NCBI GenBank assembly: GCA_963702175.1
Contig: OY969721.1
Span: 2,232,001 to 2,296,000, forward strand
Direction of reading: 5' to 3'
Source of the DNA: VRUE01 sp963702175
Lineage (GTDB): Bacteria; Actinomycetota; Thermoleophilia; Solirubrobacterales; 70-9
DNA: 64,000 bases
Each line of letters opens with the position of its first letter. Within the stretch, counting starts at the first letter, position 1. A program made the translations under genes and the position numbers. A model generated the notes under the pieces. It was not told the DNA's origin and did not search any database. It saw nothing but the letters and a program-made list of their open reading frames with translations. Of the stretch, positions 6,913 through 15,590 are shown piece by piece.

Positions 6913-7557
6913 CCCCCACTCGCGAGGCCACCCGTCCGGGTCGGCGGGATCGACCCAGGGGAGCGTCGCAACGTCGACGCCGCCGAGGGCGGCGATCGTC
7001 TCGCGGTTGGACAGTTCGATCTCACCGGGATCCTCGGGCCAGGGCGTGAGGATGACGCTGGTCACCTGCAGCCCCGCGGACCGCGCCGCCTCGATCGTCA
7101 GCAGGGTGTGGTTGATCGCGCCCAGTCCGGGCGGCGAGGCGATCGCCACCGGCATCGCCAGGTCGACGATCAGGTCCCTGACCAGGTAATCGAGGCTGAG
7201 CGGCGTTAGCAGCCCCCCGACCCCCTCGCAAATGAAGGTGTCCGCTCCCTGCTGGGCAACCTGAGCCGCCTTGAGCAGGACCTCTCGCTCGATCTCCTCA
7301 CCCACCATCGCCGCGGCGAGGTGAGGTGAGACAGGTGGACCGTAGCGGTAGGGAGCGATCTCCTCGTCACTCTGGTCCGAGCGGGCGGCGCGGCGCAGGA
7401 TCGCGTGGTCGGGTTCGCCGGGCTCGTCGAGGCCGGTAAGCGCGGGCTTGAACACCTTCACCCTCTGACCCTCTGTGGCGAAGCTGTGCGCGACCATGGC
7501 GGCGGCGTAGGTCTTGCCGACCTCGGTTCCCGTGCCGGTGACGAAGACGCCGCGCAT
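6889..7557 (-). CDS. bioD: Dethiobiotin synthetase
   Basis: Makes the ureido ring of dethiobiotin from 7,8-diaminononanoate, CO2 and ATP. It has 222 residues, the usual length. The P-loop GTGTEVGKT is at 8-16, and PALTG (38-42) and CEGVGGLLTPL (about 111-121) are the substrate and metal segments. It is the last gene of bioB-bioF-bioD, five bases after bioF. No bioA is present in the window, so the preceding step must be encoded elsewhere. Confidence 0.93.
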   Translation of the reverse strand: MRGVFVTGTGTEVGKTYAAAMVAHSFATEGQRVKVFKPALTGLDEPGEPDHAILRRAARSDQSDEEIAPYRYGPPVSPHLAAAMVGEEIEREVLLKAAQVAQQGADTFICEGVGGLLTPLSLDYLVRDLIVDLAMPVAIASPPGLGAINHTLLTIEAARSAGLQVTSVILTPWPEDPGEIELSNRETIAALGGVDVATLPWVDPADPDGWPREWGLLGPPRG

Positions 7558-7562
7558 CGCCG

Positions 7563-8765
7563 CTAAGCGGCCGCGAGCGCCGGCGACTCGGAGGGCCGTG
7601 CTGGGACGATCCCCAGCTCCCGTGCTGCGGCGCCGACCAGCTTCGCTGCCCGTTCCAGCTCACCACCGCGATGGGTCGCCATCGCGGTGAAGCGCAGTCG
7701 CGAGGAGCCCTCGGGCACCGTCGGCGGGCGGATTCCCTGGGCGAAGACGCCGCGCTCGAGCGCCCGTTCGCTCAGCTCCATCGCCGGCGCGGCGTCGCCG
7801 ATCTCCACCGGGACTATCTGGGTCGACGAGCCTCCGACGGCTAGACCCTCGCCCGCCAGCGCGGTGCGCAGCACTGCTGCGTTGTTCTGCAGGCGCTCGA
7901 CCCGGTGGGGATGGGACTCGAGCAACTCCAGCGCCGCCAGCGCGGCGGCGGCCGCGGGCGGCGGCGGTGCGGTGGAGAAGATGAAGGGACGGGCGGTGTT
8001 GACGAGGTACTCGACCAGCTCTCCGCTACCGCAGACATAGGCCCCGTAGGAGCCAAGCGCCTTGCCCAGGGTGCCGACGATGACGTCGACCTCGTCGCCG
8101 AGTCCGGCGGCGGCGACCGAGCCGCGCCCGCCTGGGCCGAGCGCCCCGGTGGCATGGGCCTCGTCGACCATCAGCCGGCAGCGGTGGCGGCGGGAGAGCT
8201 CGGCCAACTGCTCCAGCGGGGCGACGTCGCCGTCCATCGAGAAGACGCCGTCGGTGACGATCAGCGAGGCCCGCTCGCCGGCCTCGTGCAGCCCCCAGGC
8301 GAGGTGATCGAGGTCGCCGTGGCGGTAGACGAAGGTTTCGGCATGGGATAGGCGGCAGCCGTCGACGATGCTGGCGTGATTGAGCTCGTCGGAGAAGACA
8401 ACCTCGCCGCGCCCGGCGAGCGCCGCGATCGCGCCGGTGTTCGCCAGGTAGCCGGAGCCGAATAGCAGCGCGGCCTCGTAGCCCTTGAACTCGGCGAGCC
8501 GCTCCTCGAGGCTGCGGTGCGGCTGCATGTTGCCGGAGATCAGCCGCGAGGCGCCCGCTCCGGCCCCCCAGCGCATCGCCGCCTCTGCCGCGGCGCCGCG
8601 GACCCGCGGGTGGTCTGCCAGCCCCAGATAGTTGTTCGAGCAGAGCAGCAGCACCGGCCGCCCGTCGAGCAGCACGCGCGGGCCCTGCGGCCCGCTGATG
8701 AGCCGCAGCCGCCGGTGGAGCCCCTGGTCGCGGAGCTCCTCCAGCCGGTCCGCTATCTCGGTCAT
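7563..8765 (-). CDS. bioF: 8-Amino-7-oxononanoate synthase
   Basis: PLP enzyme that condenses pimeloyl-ACP/CoA with alanine in biotin synthesis. The 400 residues fit the family. SNNYLGLA is at 43-50, the cofactor Asp/His segment VDEAHATGALG at 200-210, and the Schiff-base lysine is K235 in GTLGKALGSYGA. The start chosen is ATG at 8765, which overlaps the bioB stop by four bases. The frame stays open farther upstream inside bioB, but that part is not conserved. Confidence 0.93.
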   Translation of the reverse strand: MTEIADRLEELRDQGLHRRLRLISGPQGPRVLLDGRPVLLLCSNNYLGLADHPRVRGAAAEAAMRWGAGAGASRLISGNMQPHRSLEERLAEFKGYEAALLFGSGYLANTGAIAALAGRGEVVFSDELNHASIVDGCRLSHAETFVYRHGDLDHLAWGLHEAGERASLIVTDGVFSMDGDVAPLEQLAELSRRHRCRLMVDEAHATGALGPGGRGSVAAAGLGDEVDVIVGTLGKALGSYGAYVCGSGELVEYLVNTARPFIFSTAPPPPAAAAALAALELLESHPHRVERLQNNAAVLRTALAGEGLAVGGSSTQIVPVEIGDAAPAMELSERALERGVFAQGIRPPTVPEGSSRLRFTAMATHRGGELERAAKLVGAAARELGIVPARPSESPALAAA

Positions 8766-9886
8766 GCCGCTTGCGGGTAGGGGGGAGGCTTCTTCGTCCT
8801 CTTGATCACCCGCAGCTGGGTCGAGGGATCCCAGAAGTTGGCCTCGTCCTGGCGGTCGATCAGCTCTTCGATCGGCGTCGCCGGCGCCTCGCCCTCGAGC
8901 CAGCCGGAGCGGTTGTCGGGGCGGGGGTTGGCGCCGTTGTCGGGCTGGCGGGCCACGTTCAGGCCCAGCTCCTCGAACATCTCCCGGTCCTCCTCGGGCT
9001 CTGCGCCGAGGGTAGTGAGGAAGTTGCCCATCATCACCCCGTTGAGCCCCGCCTTGACCGCCAGCGGCTGCAGGTCGCCGAGGTTCTCGACCCGGCCGCC
9101 ACAGAGGCGGAAGAGCGCGCCGGGGATGACCAGGCGGAAGACCGCCACCCACTTCACCACCTCCCAGGCATCCATCAGGGGCCGGTCGCCGAACTTGGTG
9201 CCCTCACGCGGGTTGAGCAGGTTGATCGGCACCGAGGTCGGGTTCAGCTCGGTGAGCTCGAAGGCCATCTCGACCCGCTGCCGCGGCGACTCGCCGAGGT
9301 TGAGGATGCCGCCGACGCAGGTCTCTAGACCCGCTTCCTTGACCGCGTCGATCGTTCGCAGCCGGCCCTCGTAGCGGACCGTGGTCGTGACCTCGGGGTA
9401 GTAAGAGCGGGCCGACTCGACGTTGTGGTGGACGCGCTGGACTCCCGCTTCCTTCAGCTGTTTGGCTCGCTCCCCCGACATGTGGCCGATCGAGGCGCAG
9501 CGCTTCAGGTTGGTCTGCTCGGCGACCAGCCTCGTCCCTTCGAGGATCTTCTGGAAGTCCCGTTTTGAAAGCCCCTGGCCCTGAGTGACCATGCAGAAGC
9601 GGTGAGCGCCCGCGGCCTCGGCCGCTTTGGCGTGCTCGAGGATCTGCTCGGGCTCCATCATCGCGTGCATCGGCGTGTCCGCCTCGGCGTAGCGCGACTG
9701 GGCGCAGAAGCCGCAGTCCTCGGCGCAGCCGCCCGACTTGGCGTTGACCAGCGAGCACATGTCGGTCGAGTCGCCGAAGTTCTCTTTGCGCACCTGCCAG
9801 GCGCGCTCGACCAGCGTGCCGATCTCCTGGTGGTCGGTCAGCTCGCCCAGCGCGAGGGCCTCGTCGAACGAAATCAGGGAGGGCAT
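8762..9886 (-). CDS. bioB: Biotin synthase (radical SAM)
   Basis: Inserts sulfur into dethiobiotin using a radical-SAM [4Fe-4S] cluster and a second Fe-S cluster. The CxxxCxxC motif is C54, C58 and C61 (CAEDCGFC). Further family segments are CASIGHMSG, HHNVESARS and GILNLGES. At 374 residues it is slightly longer than usual because of an acidic C-terminal tail. It is the first gene of the operon, transcribed away from the GH3 gene at 9940. Confidence 0.94.
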   Translation of the reverse strand: MPSLISFDEALALGELTDHQEIGTLVERAWQVRKENFGDSTDMCSLVNAKSGGCAEDCGFCAQSRYAEADTPMHAMMEPEQILEHAKAAEAAGAHRFCMVTQGQGLSKRDFQKILEGTRLVAEQTNLKRCASIGHMSGERAKQLKEAGVQRVHHNVESARSYYPEVTTTVRYEGRLRTIDAVKEAGLETCVGGILNLGESPRQRVEMAFELTELNPTSVPINLLNPREGTKFGDRPLMDAWEVVKWVAVFRLVIPGALFRLCGGRVENLGDLQPLAVKAGLNGVMMGNFLTTLGAEPEEDREMFEELGLNVARQPDNGANPRPDNRSGWLEGEAPATPIEELIDRQDEANFWDPSTQLRVIKRTKKPPPYPQAA

Positions 9887-9939
9887 TGCGCCGCAAGGCT
9901 AAAAACCGCTCCGGACGTGCCGGTGACTAGCCTCACGGG

Positions 9940-11064
9940 ATGAAGAGACGCAGGCAGATCGCCCTGGTGGCTTGTTGTGTGCTCGCCGCGGGGGCCTTTG
10001 CCTTCGGCGTGACGCTGGGCGACGGGGCGCCCCCGCCGCAGCCGAGCGTCGCCAGCCAGCTCACGCCCGCGCAGCTCGCCGGCCAGCGGATCGTCGTCGG
10101 GTTTCCCGGCGTGGAAGCTTCGCGTCTGGTGAAGCGGATGATCCGCGAGGGCCGTGTCGCCGGGGTGATCCTCTTCGACGAGAACCTTGCCGGCCGCACT
10201 GCCGACCGCCGGCTCATCCGCGGCCTGCAGTCGGTTCCGCGCCCGCCCGGCCTGCGCGACCCGCTGCTGGTGATGGTCGACCAGGAGGGAGGGCTGGTGA
10301 AGAGGGTCGGCGGCGCGCCGACCGCCTCGGCCCGCGAGATGGGAGCCCGTGGCGCCGCCTTCAGCCGCGCGCAGGGTCGGCTCACGGCGCGAAACCTGGG
10401 TGAGCTCGGCGTCAACGTCGACCTGGCGCCTGTCCTCGACGTCGCCCGCCCCGGCGGCACGATCGCCGAAACGGAACGCGGCTTCGGCTCCAGCGCCGAG
10501 CAGGTGGAGGAGACCGCCGTACCCTTCGCCGCAGCGCTGCAGGAGGGTGGCGTCGCGGCGACCGCTAAGCACTTCCCGGGAATGGGGGCGGCCAGGGAAA
10601 ACACCGACTTCGCGGTCGAACGGATCGAACTCTCGAAGCAGGAGCTGCGACGGGTCGACGAGGCGCCCTACAGGCGGTTCATCGCGGCCGGCGGCGAGCT
10701 GGTGATGCTGAGCACCGCGATCTACCCGGCCTTCTCACCCAAGCCCGCCGCCTTCGCTCGCCCGATCGCGACCGGCGAGCTGCGCGGCCGGCTCGGCTTC
10801 GACGGTGTCTCGATCACCGACGCCCTCGAGACCGTCGCCGTGCGCGACTTCGGCGGCCCGGCCAAGGCCGGCCTTGCGGCAGTGGCCGCCGGCGTCGACC
10901 TCCTTCTCTTCACCGACTACAGGACCGGCGCCCGGGCCCAGCGGGCCCTGGCCCGTCGGCTAGCCTCCGAGTCGCCCGCCCGGACCGCCTCGGAAACCGC
11001 GGCGACACGTGTGCTGCGCCTCCGTCACTCGACGGGCGTCGCTGCCAGCGACTCCCAGAGGTAG
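9940..11064 (+). CDS. Glycoside hydrolase family 3, NagZ-like, exported
   Basis: A protein of 374 residues with an N-terminal hydrophobic segment (IALVACCVLAAGAFAFGVTL) that is a signal peptide or anchor, then a GH3 barrel. Family segments are VDQEGGLVKR, NVDLAPVLDVA, KHFPGMGAARENTDF and the nucleophile Asp in VSITDALE. In bacterial NagZ enzymes the KHFPGHG loop carries the His of the acid/base dyad. Here it is GMG and no His follows, so activity may be altered. It probably acts on cell-wall N-acetylglucosaminides. Its 3' end overlaps the AlkA-like gene on the other strand by 40 bases. Confidence 0.82.
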   Translation: MKRRRQIALVACCVLAAGAFAFGVTLGDGAPPPQPSVASQLTPAQLAGQRIVVGFPGVEASRLVKRMIREGRVAGVILFDENLAGRTADRRLIRGLQSVPRPPGLRDPLLVMVDQEGGLVKRVGGAPTASAREMGARGAAFSRAQGRLTARNLGELGVNVDLAPVLDVARPGGTIAETERGFGSSAEQVEETAVPFAAALQEGGVAATAKHFPGMGAARENTDFAVERIELSKQELRRVDEAPYRRFIAAGGELVMLSTAIYPAFSPKPAAFARPIATGELRGRLGFDGVSITDALETVAVRDFGGPAKAGLAAVAAGVDLLLFTDYRTGARAQRALARRLASESPARTASETAATRVLRLRHSTGVAASDSQR

Positions 11065-11672
11065 AGGGAGGCGAGGCTGCGGTGGGGGCGCCAGGGCTCG
11101 CCGATCTCCAGCACCTGTGTTGGGGGCGGCATCTCCTCGAGCCCGTACTCGATCTGCACCGCCTTGCGGATGCCGAGATCGCCACCGGAGAGCACGTCGG
11201 GGCGCTCGAGGTGGAAGAGCAGGAACATCTCCGCCGTCCACTGGCCGAGGCCGCGGACGGCGACGATCTCCTCGATCACCTCCTCGTCGGGGACCCGGTC
11301 CAGCCGGTCGACCTCGAGCTCGCCGGCGATTACGTGGGAGGCGAGGTCGCGCACGTATTCCACCTTGCGCCCGGAGAGGCCGGCGCCGCGCAGGTCCTTC
11401 TCGCTCGCCTCGAGCAGCTCCTCCGGGCTCGGCGTGCGGCCGCCGAAGATCTCGATGACACGGCCGTAGATCGTCCGCGCCGCCTTGGTCGAGAGCTGCT
11501 GGCCGACGATCGCCCGCAGCAGCGCCCCGTAGGCATCGGCCGGCCGCTCCTCGCTGCGCCGTTTCAGTCGCGTCTTCACGTCCAGCTTGCCGATCCGCTC
11601 GATCAGATCCGCCATCACCGGATCGGCGGCGCTTAGCGCTTTGCGCGCGGCGGCGCTCACTTCCCCTGCCAT
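11025..11672 (-). CDS. DNA-3-methyladenine glycosylase II-like (HhH-GPD)
   Basis: Base-excision repair glycosylase of 215 residues. The helix-hairpin-helix is VRGLGQWTAEMFLLF (about 139-153) and the catalytic Asp is in GGDLGIRKA. IVGQQLSTKAA marks the start of the HhH-GPD fold. It resembles AlkA without the N-terminal domain. It starts inside the end of the crotonase gene (16-base overlap), so it is the third gene of the biotinyl protein-crotonase-glycosylase unit. Confidence 0.88.
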   Translation of the reverse strand: MAGEVSAAARKALSAADPVMADLIERIGKLDVKTRLKRRSEERPADAYGALLRAIVGQQLSTKAARTIYGRVIEIFGGRTPSPEELLEASEKDLRGAGLSGRKVEYVRDLASHVIAGELEVDRLDRVPDEEVIEEIVAVRGLGQWTAEMFLLFHLERPDVLSGGDLGIRKAVQIEYGLEEMPPPTQVLEIGEPWRPHRSLASLYLWESLAATPVE

Positions 11673-12463
11673 TCCGGCTTGCGTTTCTCGGCGAAGGCGC
11701 GGATCCCCTCGCGCAGGTCCTCGGAGGAGAAGCAGGACTCGCGCAGGGCGATCAGGCCGGCCTCCTGCTGCTCGGTGAGGACCGGGGAGGCGTTGAGCAG
11801 GTCGATCGCGCTCTTGTTGCCGCGCATCGATAGCGGCGCGTTGGCGGCAATCTCGGCGGCGAGCTGGACGGAGAGGTTCTCAAGCTGGTCGTCGGCGACG
11901 ACTTCGTGGACCAGGCCGATCTGCTCGGCGCGGGGGGCATCGAAGTTACGCCCGGTCAGGAACAGCTCCTTGGTCCGCGCAAGGCCGACCGTGTCGAGGA
12001 ACTTGCGCAGTCCGGTGTGCCCGTAGACGAGGCCGAGCTTCGCCGGCGGCATCCCTAGCTTGGCCCCGGCGGCGCAGATCCGCAGGTCGCAGGTGATCGC
12101 CAGCTCCAGTCCGCCGCCGAGGCAGTGGCCGTTGATCGCGGCGACCGTCGGCCAGGGGTGTGAGGCGAGCGCCTCGAGAGCACGGTGGAAAGGGTGGGCA
12201 ACGAGTGCCTCGGCGTCGCGCTCGAAGGTCTCGGCGGGGAAGGAGGCGATGTCGTAGCCGGCCGAGAAGACCGGCGCCGCGCCGGTGATCAGCAGGCAGC
12301 GGGTCTCGATGCCGTGGTCGAGGCGCGGCAGGGTCTCGGCCAGCGCGTCGAGGATCTCGTGGTCGAGCGCATTGCGGCGCTCGGGGTTGGAGAGGCGGAT
12401 GCGGACGACCGCCTCGGCCGGTGAGTCGAGCAGGAGCTTGCCGCCGGCGAGCTGCTCGCTCAC
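11657..12463 (-). CDS. Enoyl-CoA hydratase/isomerase (crotonase fold)
   Basis: A crotonase-fold enzyme of 268 residues. The oxyanion-hole segments are FSAGYDI (about 67-73) and GHCLGGGLELA (about 111-121). The first acidic position of classical hydratases is less clear, so the exact reaction (hydratase, isomerase or other acyl-CoA reaction) is open. The start is GTG at 12463, overlapping the stop of the biotinyl-domain gene. Confidence 0.88.
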   Translation of the reverse strand: MSEQLAGGKLLLDSPAEAVVRIRLSNPERRNALDHEILDALAETLPRLDHGIETRCLLITGAAPVFSAGYDIASFPAETFERDAEALVAHPFHRALEALASHPWPTVAAINGHCLGGGLELAITCDLRICAAGAKLGMPPAKLGLVYGHTGLRKFLDTVGLARTKELFLTGRNFDAPRAEQIGLVHEVVADDQLENLSVQLAAEIAANAPLSMRGNKSAIDLLNASPVLTEQQEAGLIALRESCFSSEDLREGIRAFAEKRKPEWQGK

Positions 12464-12672
12464 TCGAGCACTACGAGGACGTCGCCTTCGCTGACCGACT
12501 GGCCCTCCTCGCAGCGGATCTCCTTGACGGTCCCGTCGTCCTCGGCCTCGACCGGGATCTCCATCTTCATCGACTCGAGGATGACGACGGTGTCGCCGTC
12601 TTCGACTTCGTCGCCGACCGCCACCTCGACTTTCCAGACGTTGCCGGTGATGTGCGCCTCGATGTCCGCCAT
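12460..12672 (-). CDS. Biotinyl/lipoyl-domain protein
   Basis: A 70-residue single-domain protein. The biotinylation motif ESMKME places the modified lysine near residue 36, with the two halves of the swinging-arm barrel around it. Single biotinyl domains of this size serve as carboxyl carriers for acyl-CoA carboxylases or transcarboxylases. A carboxyltransferase subunit is encoded at 30689 and biotin synthesis at 6889-9886. The start is ATG at 12672; the upstream extension of the frame is not conserved. It is first in the unit with the crotonase and glycosylase. Confidence 0.9.
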   Translation of the reverse strand: MADIEAHITGNVWKVEVAVGDEVEDGDTVVILESMKMEIPVEAEDDGTVKEIRCEEGQSVSEGDVLVVLE

Positions 12673-12718
12673 GGCGCGGGAGAATATCCGCGCGTGACGG
12701 CGGAGCGGCAGAGATCCC

Positions 12719-13435
12719 GTGTCTGAGGCCCGGGAGGGTGGTTCGCTGGCGGTGATCGTCGCCGCCCGTAACGAGGCGGACCGGGTCGGCGCCACGGTCG
12801 CGGCGCTGCGCGAGGCTTTCCCCGGTGCGGCGATCTGGGTCGCCGACGACGCCTCAGACGATGGCACCGCGGAGGCGGCACTGGCGGCCGGTGTCCAGGT
12901 GGTCAGCCGCGGTCGTCCGCATGGCAAGGGCGCCAACGTGACGGCAGCGGCGGAGGCGGCATTGGGCGCCCATCCCGTGCCGCGGCTCGTCCTGCTCTGC
13001 GACGGCGATCTCGGCGCTTCGGCGGGGAGGCTGGCACCCCTGGTCGAGGCGGTCGAGCACGACGAGTGCGACCTCGCCGTCGCCGCCTTCGTCCGCCGGG
13101 TCGGCGGCGGTTTCGGCGTCGCCCTGGGTTTCGCCCGCTGGGCGATCCGCCGCCGCTGCGGCCTGGAGACGACCGCGCCGATCTCCGGCCAGCGGGCGAT
13201 GCGGGTTGAGGTCCTGCGGGCAGCGCTTCCCTTCGCCCGTGGCTACGGGATGGAGGTGGGGATGACGATCGACGCCGTCCGCGCCGGCTACCGCCTGCGC
13301 GAGTACGAGCTCGACCTCAGCCACCGCGCCACCGGCCGCTCCGCAGCCGGCTTCCTCCACCGCGCCCGCCAGCTGCGCGATTTCGCCCGGGTGTATGTGG
13401 CCAAAGGGGGAGAGTCTTCGCGCTCCAGTCCTTAG
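12719..13435 (+). CDS. Glycosyltransferase family 2
   Basis: A GT-A fold transferase of 238 residues, GTG start. Segments seen are VIVAARNEADRVGATVAAL (sugar-nucleotide binding), VADDASDDGTAEAA and LLCDGDLG (metal-binding DxD type). It resembles dolichol-phosphate-sugar/glucosyl-3-phosphoglycerate-type enzymes but has no membrane helices. It is divergent from the biotinyl-domain gene. Confidence 0.82.
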   Translation: MSEAREGGSLAVIVAARNEADRVGATVAALREAFPGAAIWVADDASDDGTAEAALAAGVQVVSRGRPHGKGANVTAAAEAALGAHPVPRLVLLCDGDLGASAGRLAPLVEAVEHDECDLAVAAFVRRVGGGFGVALGFARWAIRRRCGLETTAPISGQRAMRVEVLRAALPFARGYGMEVGMTIDAVRAGYRLREYELDLSHRATGRSAAGFLHRARQLRDFARVYVAKGGESSRSSP

Positions 13436-13476
13436 GGAAGGTATGAGCCAGCCCGCAGCCGCCGTCGTTCCTGCTA

Positions 13477-13504
13477 CCTTTACCTCAACCTCTCTTGGTA
13501 AAGG
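13477..13504. promoter_or_regulatory. Inverted repeat before vapB
   Basis: CCTTTACC (13477-13484) and GGTAAAGG (13497-13504) form an 8-bp inverted repeat with a 12-bp gap ending at the vapB ribosome binding site. This is a likely autoregulatory site for the AbrB-type antitoxin. Confidence 0.5.
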
Positions 13505-13505
13505 A

Positions 13506-13724
13506 ATGCCCAAGCTCTCTCGCAAGAACCAAGTGACGATCCCCGTCAGCGTGTTGCGCAAGTCCGGCCTCGAGCCGGGGGACGAGCTGAATGTGCGGGC
13601 GGTTGGGCGGGGGCGGCTGGAGCTTGAGCGCCGCCCTGATCTGGTCGATCAGTTCGCCGGCAGCCTCCCTTCCGCATATCCACCCGGCTACCTCGAGGGG
13701 CTGCGGTCCGAGTGGGAGCGGTAG
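13506..13724 (+). CDS. vapB: AbrB/MazE-type antitoxin
   Basis: A 72-residue protein with the swapped-hairpin DNA-binding domain (MPKLSRKNQVTIPVSVLRK, then LEPGDELNVRAVGRGRLEL) and a C-terminal toxin-binding tail. The start is ATG at 13506 with AAAGGA just upstream. The toxin gene begins within its last 13 bases, so the two are coupled. Confidence 0.9.
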   Translation: MPKLSRKNQVTIPVSVLRKSGLEPGDELNVRAVGRGRLELERRPDLVDQFAGSLPSAYPPGYLEGLRSEWER

Positions 13725-14077
13725 CCCTCGACGCCAGCGTCGCGATCGGCTTCCTCGATCCGACCGACGCGCATCACGAGCGCGCAGTCGCGAGCCTGCG
13801 CGAGACCGACCAGGACGAGCTGCTGATTGCGGCCAGCGTCTACAGCGAGATCCTCGTCTGGCCGCTCGCCAAAGGGCACGGCGACTTGGTCGAGGAGTTC
13901 ATCGACGGCCTCCGTGTGGAGGTCGTCCCCCTAAGCCGCGAGATCGCGAGAGGCGCCGCCGAGCTGCGGGCCAAGCACCGTGCTCTGCGCCTCGCCGACG
14001 CCTTCGTGCTAGCGACAGCCCGGTACCGCGAGGCTGCCCTGCTCACCTTCGACGACCGCCTGAGCCGCTTCGCGTAG
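13712..14077 (+). CDS. vapC: PIN-domain toxin, VapC type
   Basis: A probable endoribonuclease of 121 residues. PIN acidic residues are D in ALDAS (about 7), E in SEIL (about 45), D in LADAFVLATA (about 95) and D in TFDDRL (about 115). The start is GTG at 13712, overlapping the antitoxin gene. The toxicity and its neutralisation by the upstream protein are inferred from the family and gene order. Confidence 0.9.
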   Translation: MGAVALDASVAIGFLDPTDAHHERAVASLRETDQDELLIAASVYSEILVWPLAKGHGDLVEEFIDGLRVEVVPLSREIARGAAELRAKHRALRLADAFVLATARYREAALLTFDDRLSRFA

Positions 14078-14080
14078 GCC

Positions 14081-15523
14081 CTAGGCCGGGTGCACCCAAG
14101 GAGCCTGCGGCCAGCCGTCGCCGGCACGCTCCAGGGCCCCTGCGATTTCCAGCAGGGTCGCCTCGTCGTTTTCGCGGCCGAGCAGCTGGGCGCCGATCGG
14201 CAGGCCCGATGCCGTCAGTCCCGCCGGGACGCTGATCCCGGGCCAGCCGGTCACGTTCCAGGCGAAGGCGAACGGGCAGGTGGCGCTGGCGACCGTGCTG
14301 GTGCCCCAGTAGCCACGTCCCTCGAGCGCTCCGATCCGGGGCGGTGGCTTCGCCGTGGTCGGGGTGAGGACGACGTCGAAGCGGTCGAAGACGCGGCCGA
14401 CCCGACGGCGCAGGGCGGGCTCGGCGGCACGGGAGAGCCTCAATGGGACTCCGCTGAGCGCCTTGCCCATCCTCGCGTGGACGCGGGTGCGTGGCTCCAG
14501 GCATGAGCGATCCTCGACGTTGTCGCTCAGCCACGCGTCGACCCCGGCCATGCCGCGGGGGATGATCGCCGGGCCGACGAGGCCGTAGTCGGGGTCGGCC
14601 GGCGTGACGTCGTGGCCGAGCTCGGCGAGTCGGTCAGCCGTCGCTTCGATCGCGCGGCGGTGCTCGTCGTCGACCTTGCCGGACAGTCCGAAGGGTGTGG
14701 CGAAGGAAACCGCGACGCGCAGGCGGCGGGGCTCGCGGGCGGCCGCCTCCGAGAACGGCTCCGCCGGCACTGGCGGGCGGTGGAGGTCGGCCGGCACATT
14801 GCCGTGGATCGCGTCGAGGAGCAGGGCCGCATCGGCGACGTTGCGCGTCAGCGGTCCGTAGCAGCTGAGTCCGTTGAAGGCCTCGGCGTCTGGCCAGGTG
14901 GAGACGCGTCCGCGCTGCGGCTTGAGGCCGATCAGGCCGGTCCAGGCTGCGGGGATGCGAATCGAGCCCGCCCCGTCCGAGCCGACGGCGGCGGCCACGA
15001 TCCCGGCGGCCACCGCAGCCGCCGCACCACCGCTGGAGCCGCCGGGCGTGTGGTCGGTGTTCCAGGGGTTGCGGGTGGCACCATAGGTGGGGGTCTCGGT
15101 GAAGTGCCACTGACCGACCTCCGGGGCGTGGGTCTTGCCGATCACGATCGCCCCCGCCTCGCGCAGCCGCCTCACCATCTCTGCGTCGCGCACCGCGGCC
15201 TCATGCTCGCCTGCACACCCGAAGGGGGAGGTGCACCCGGTCAGGTGGACGTCGTCCTTGATCGCCACCGGGACTCCGAGCAGCGGCGCCCCATTTCCTT
15301 CGCCGAGCCGGGCGTCTGCCGCGTCGGCCTCTGCCAGGGCCTCCTCTGCGCGCAGCAGGCGGAAGGCGTTGAGGTCTGGCTGCGCTGCCTCCGCCCGCTC
15401 CAGCGCGGTCTCGACCAGTTCGCGGGAGGACACCTCGCCCGTGACCAGCAGTGCTGCCTGCTCGGCCAGCCCGTGAGCCTCGCTCGCGCTCTCCAACGTT
15501 TTCGAAATCGTCTTGCTGGGCAT
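14081..15523 (-). CDS. Amidase (amidase signature family)
   Basis: A hydrolase of 480 residues with the Ser-cisSer-Lys triad: Lys in VPVAIKDD (about residue 85), cis-Ser and nucleophile Ser in GGSSGGAAAA and GSDGAGSIRIP. The substrate amide is not evident. The start is ATG at 15523 with GGGAGG before it; the open frame farther upstream crosses the TetR operator. It is divergent from the TetR gene and probably repressed by it. Confidence 0.9.
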   Translation of the reverse strand: MPSKTISKTLESASEAHGLAEQAALLVTGEVSSRELVETALERAEAAQPDLNAFRLLRAEEALAEADAADARLGEGNGAPLLGVPVAIKDDVHLTGCTSPFGCAGEHEAAVRDAEMVRRLREAGAIVIGKTHAPEVGQWHFTETPTYGATRNPWNTDHTPGGSSGGAAAAVAAGIVAAAVGSDGAGSIRIPAAWTGLIGLKPQRGRVSTWPDAEAFNGLSCYGPLTRNVADAALLLDAIHGNVPADLHRPPVPAEPFSEAAAREPRRLRVAVSFATPFGLSGKVDDEHRRAIEATADRLAELGHDVTPADPDYGLVGPAIIPRGMAGVDAWLSDNVEDRSCLEPRTRVHARMGKALSGVPLRLSRAAEPALRRRVGRVFDRFDVVLTPTTAKPPPRIGALEGRGYWGTSTVASATCPFAFAWNVTGWPGISVPAGLTASGLPIGAQLLGRENDEATLLEIAGALERAGDGWPQAPWVHPA

Positions 15524-15545
15524 GGGACCTCCCTCGCAGGCGCTA

Positions 15546-15561
15546 GTTCGTTCGAACGAAC
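15546..15561. promoter_or_regulatory. TetR operator between amidase and tetR
   Basis: A perfect 16-bp palindrome, GTTCGTTCGAACGAAC, centred between the divergent amidase and TetR genes. The position suits coordinated autorepression of both. Confidence 0.75.
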
Positions 15562-15590
15562 AATAGGCCAAACGAGTACTCTGGCGCAGC

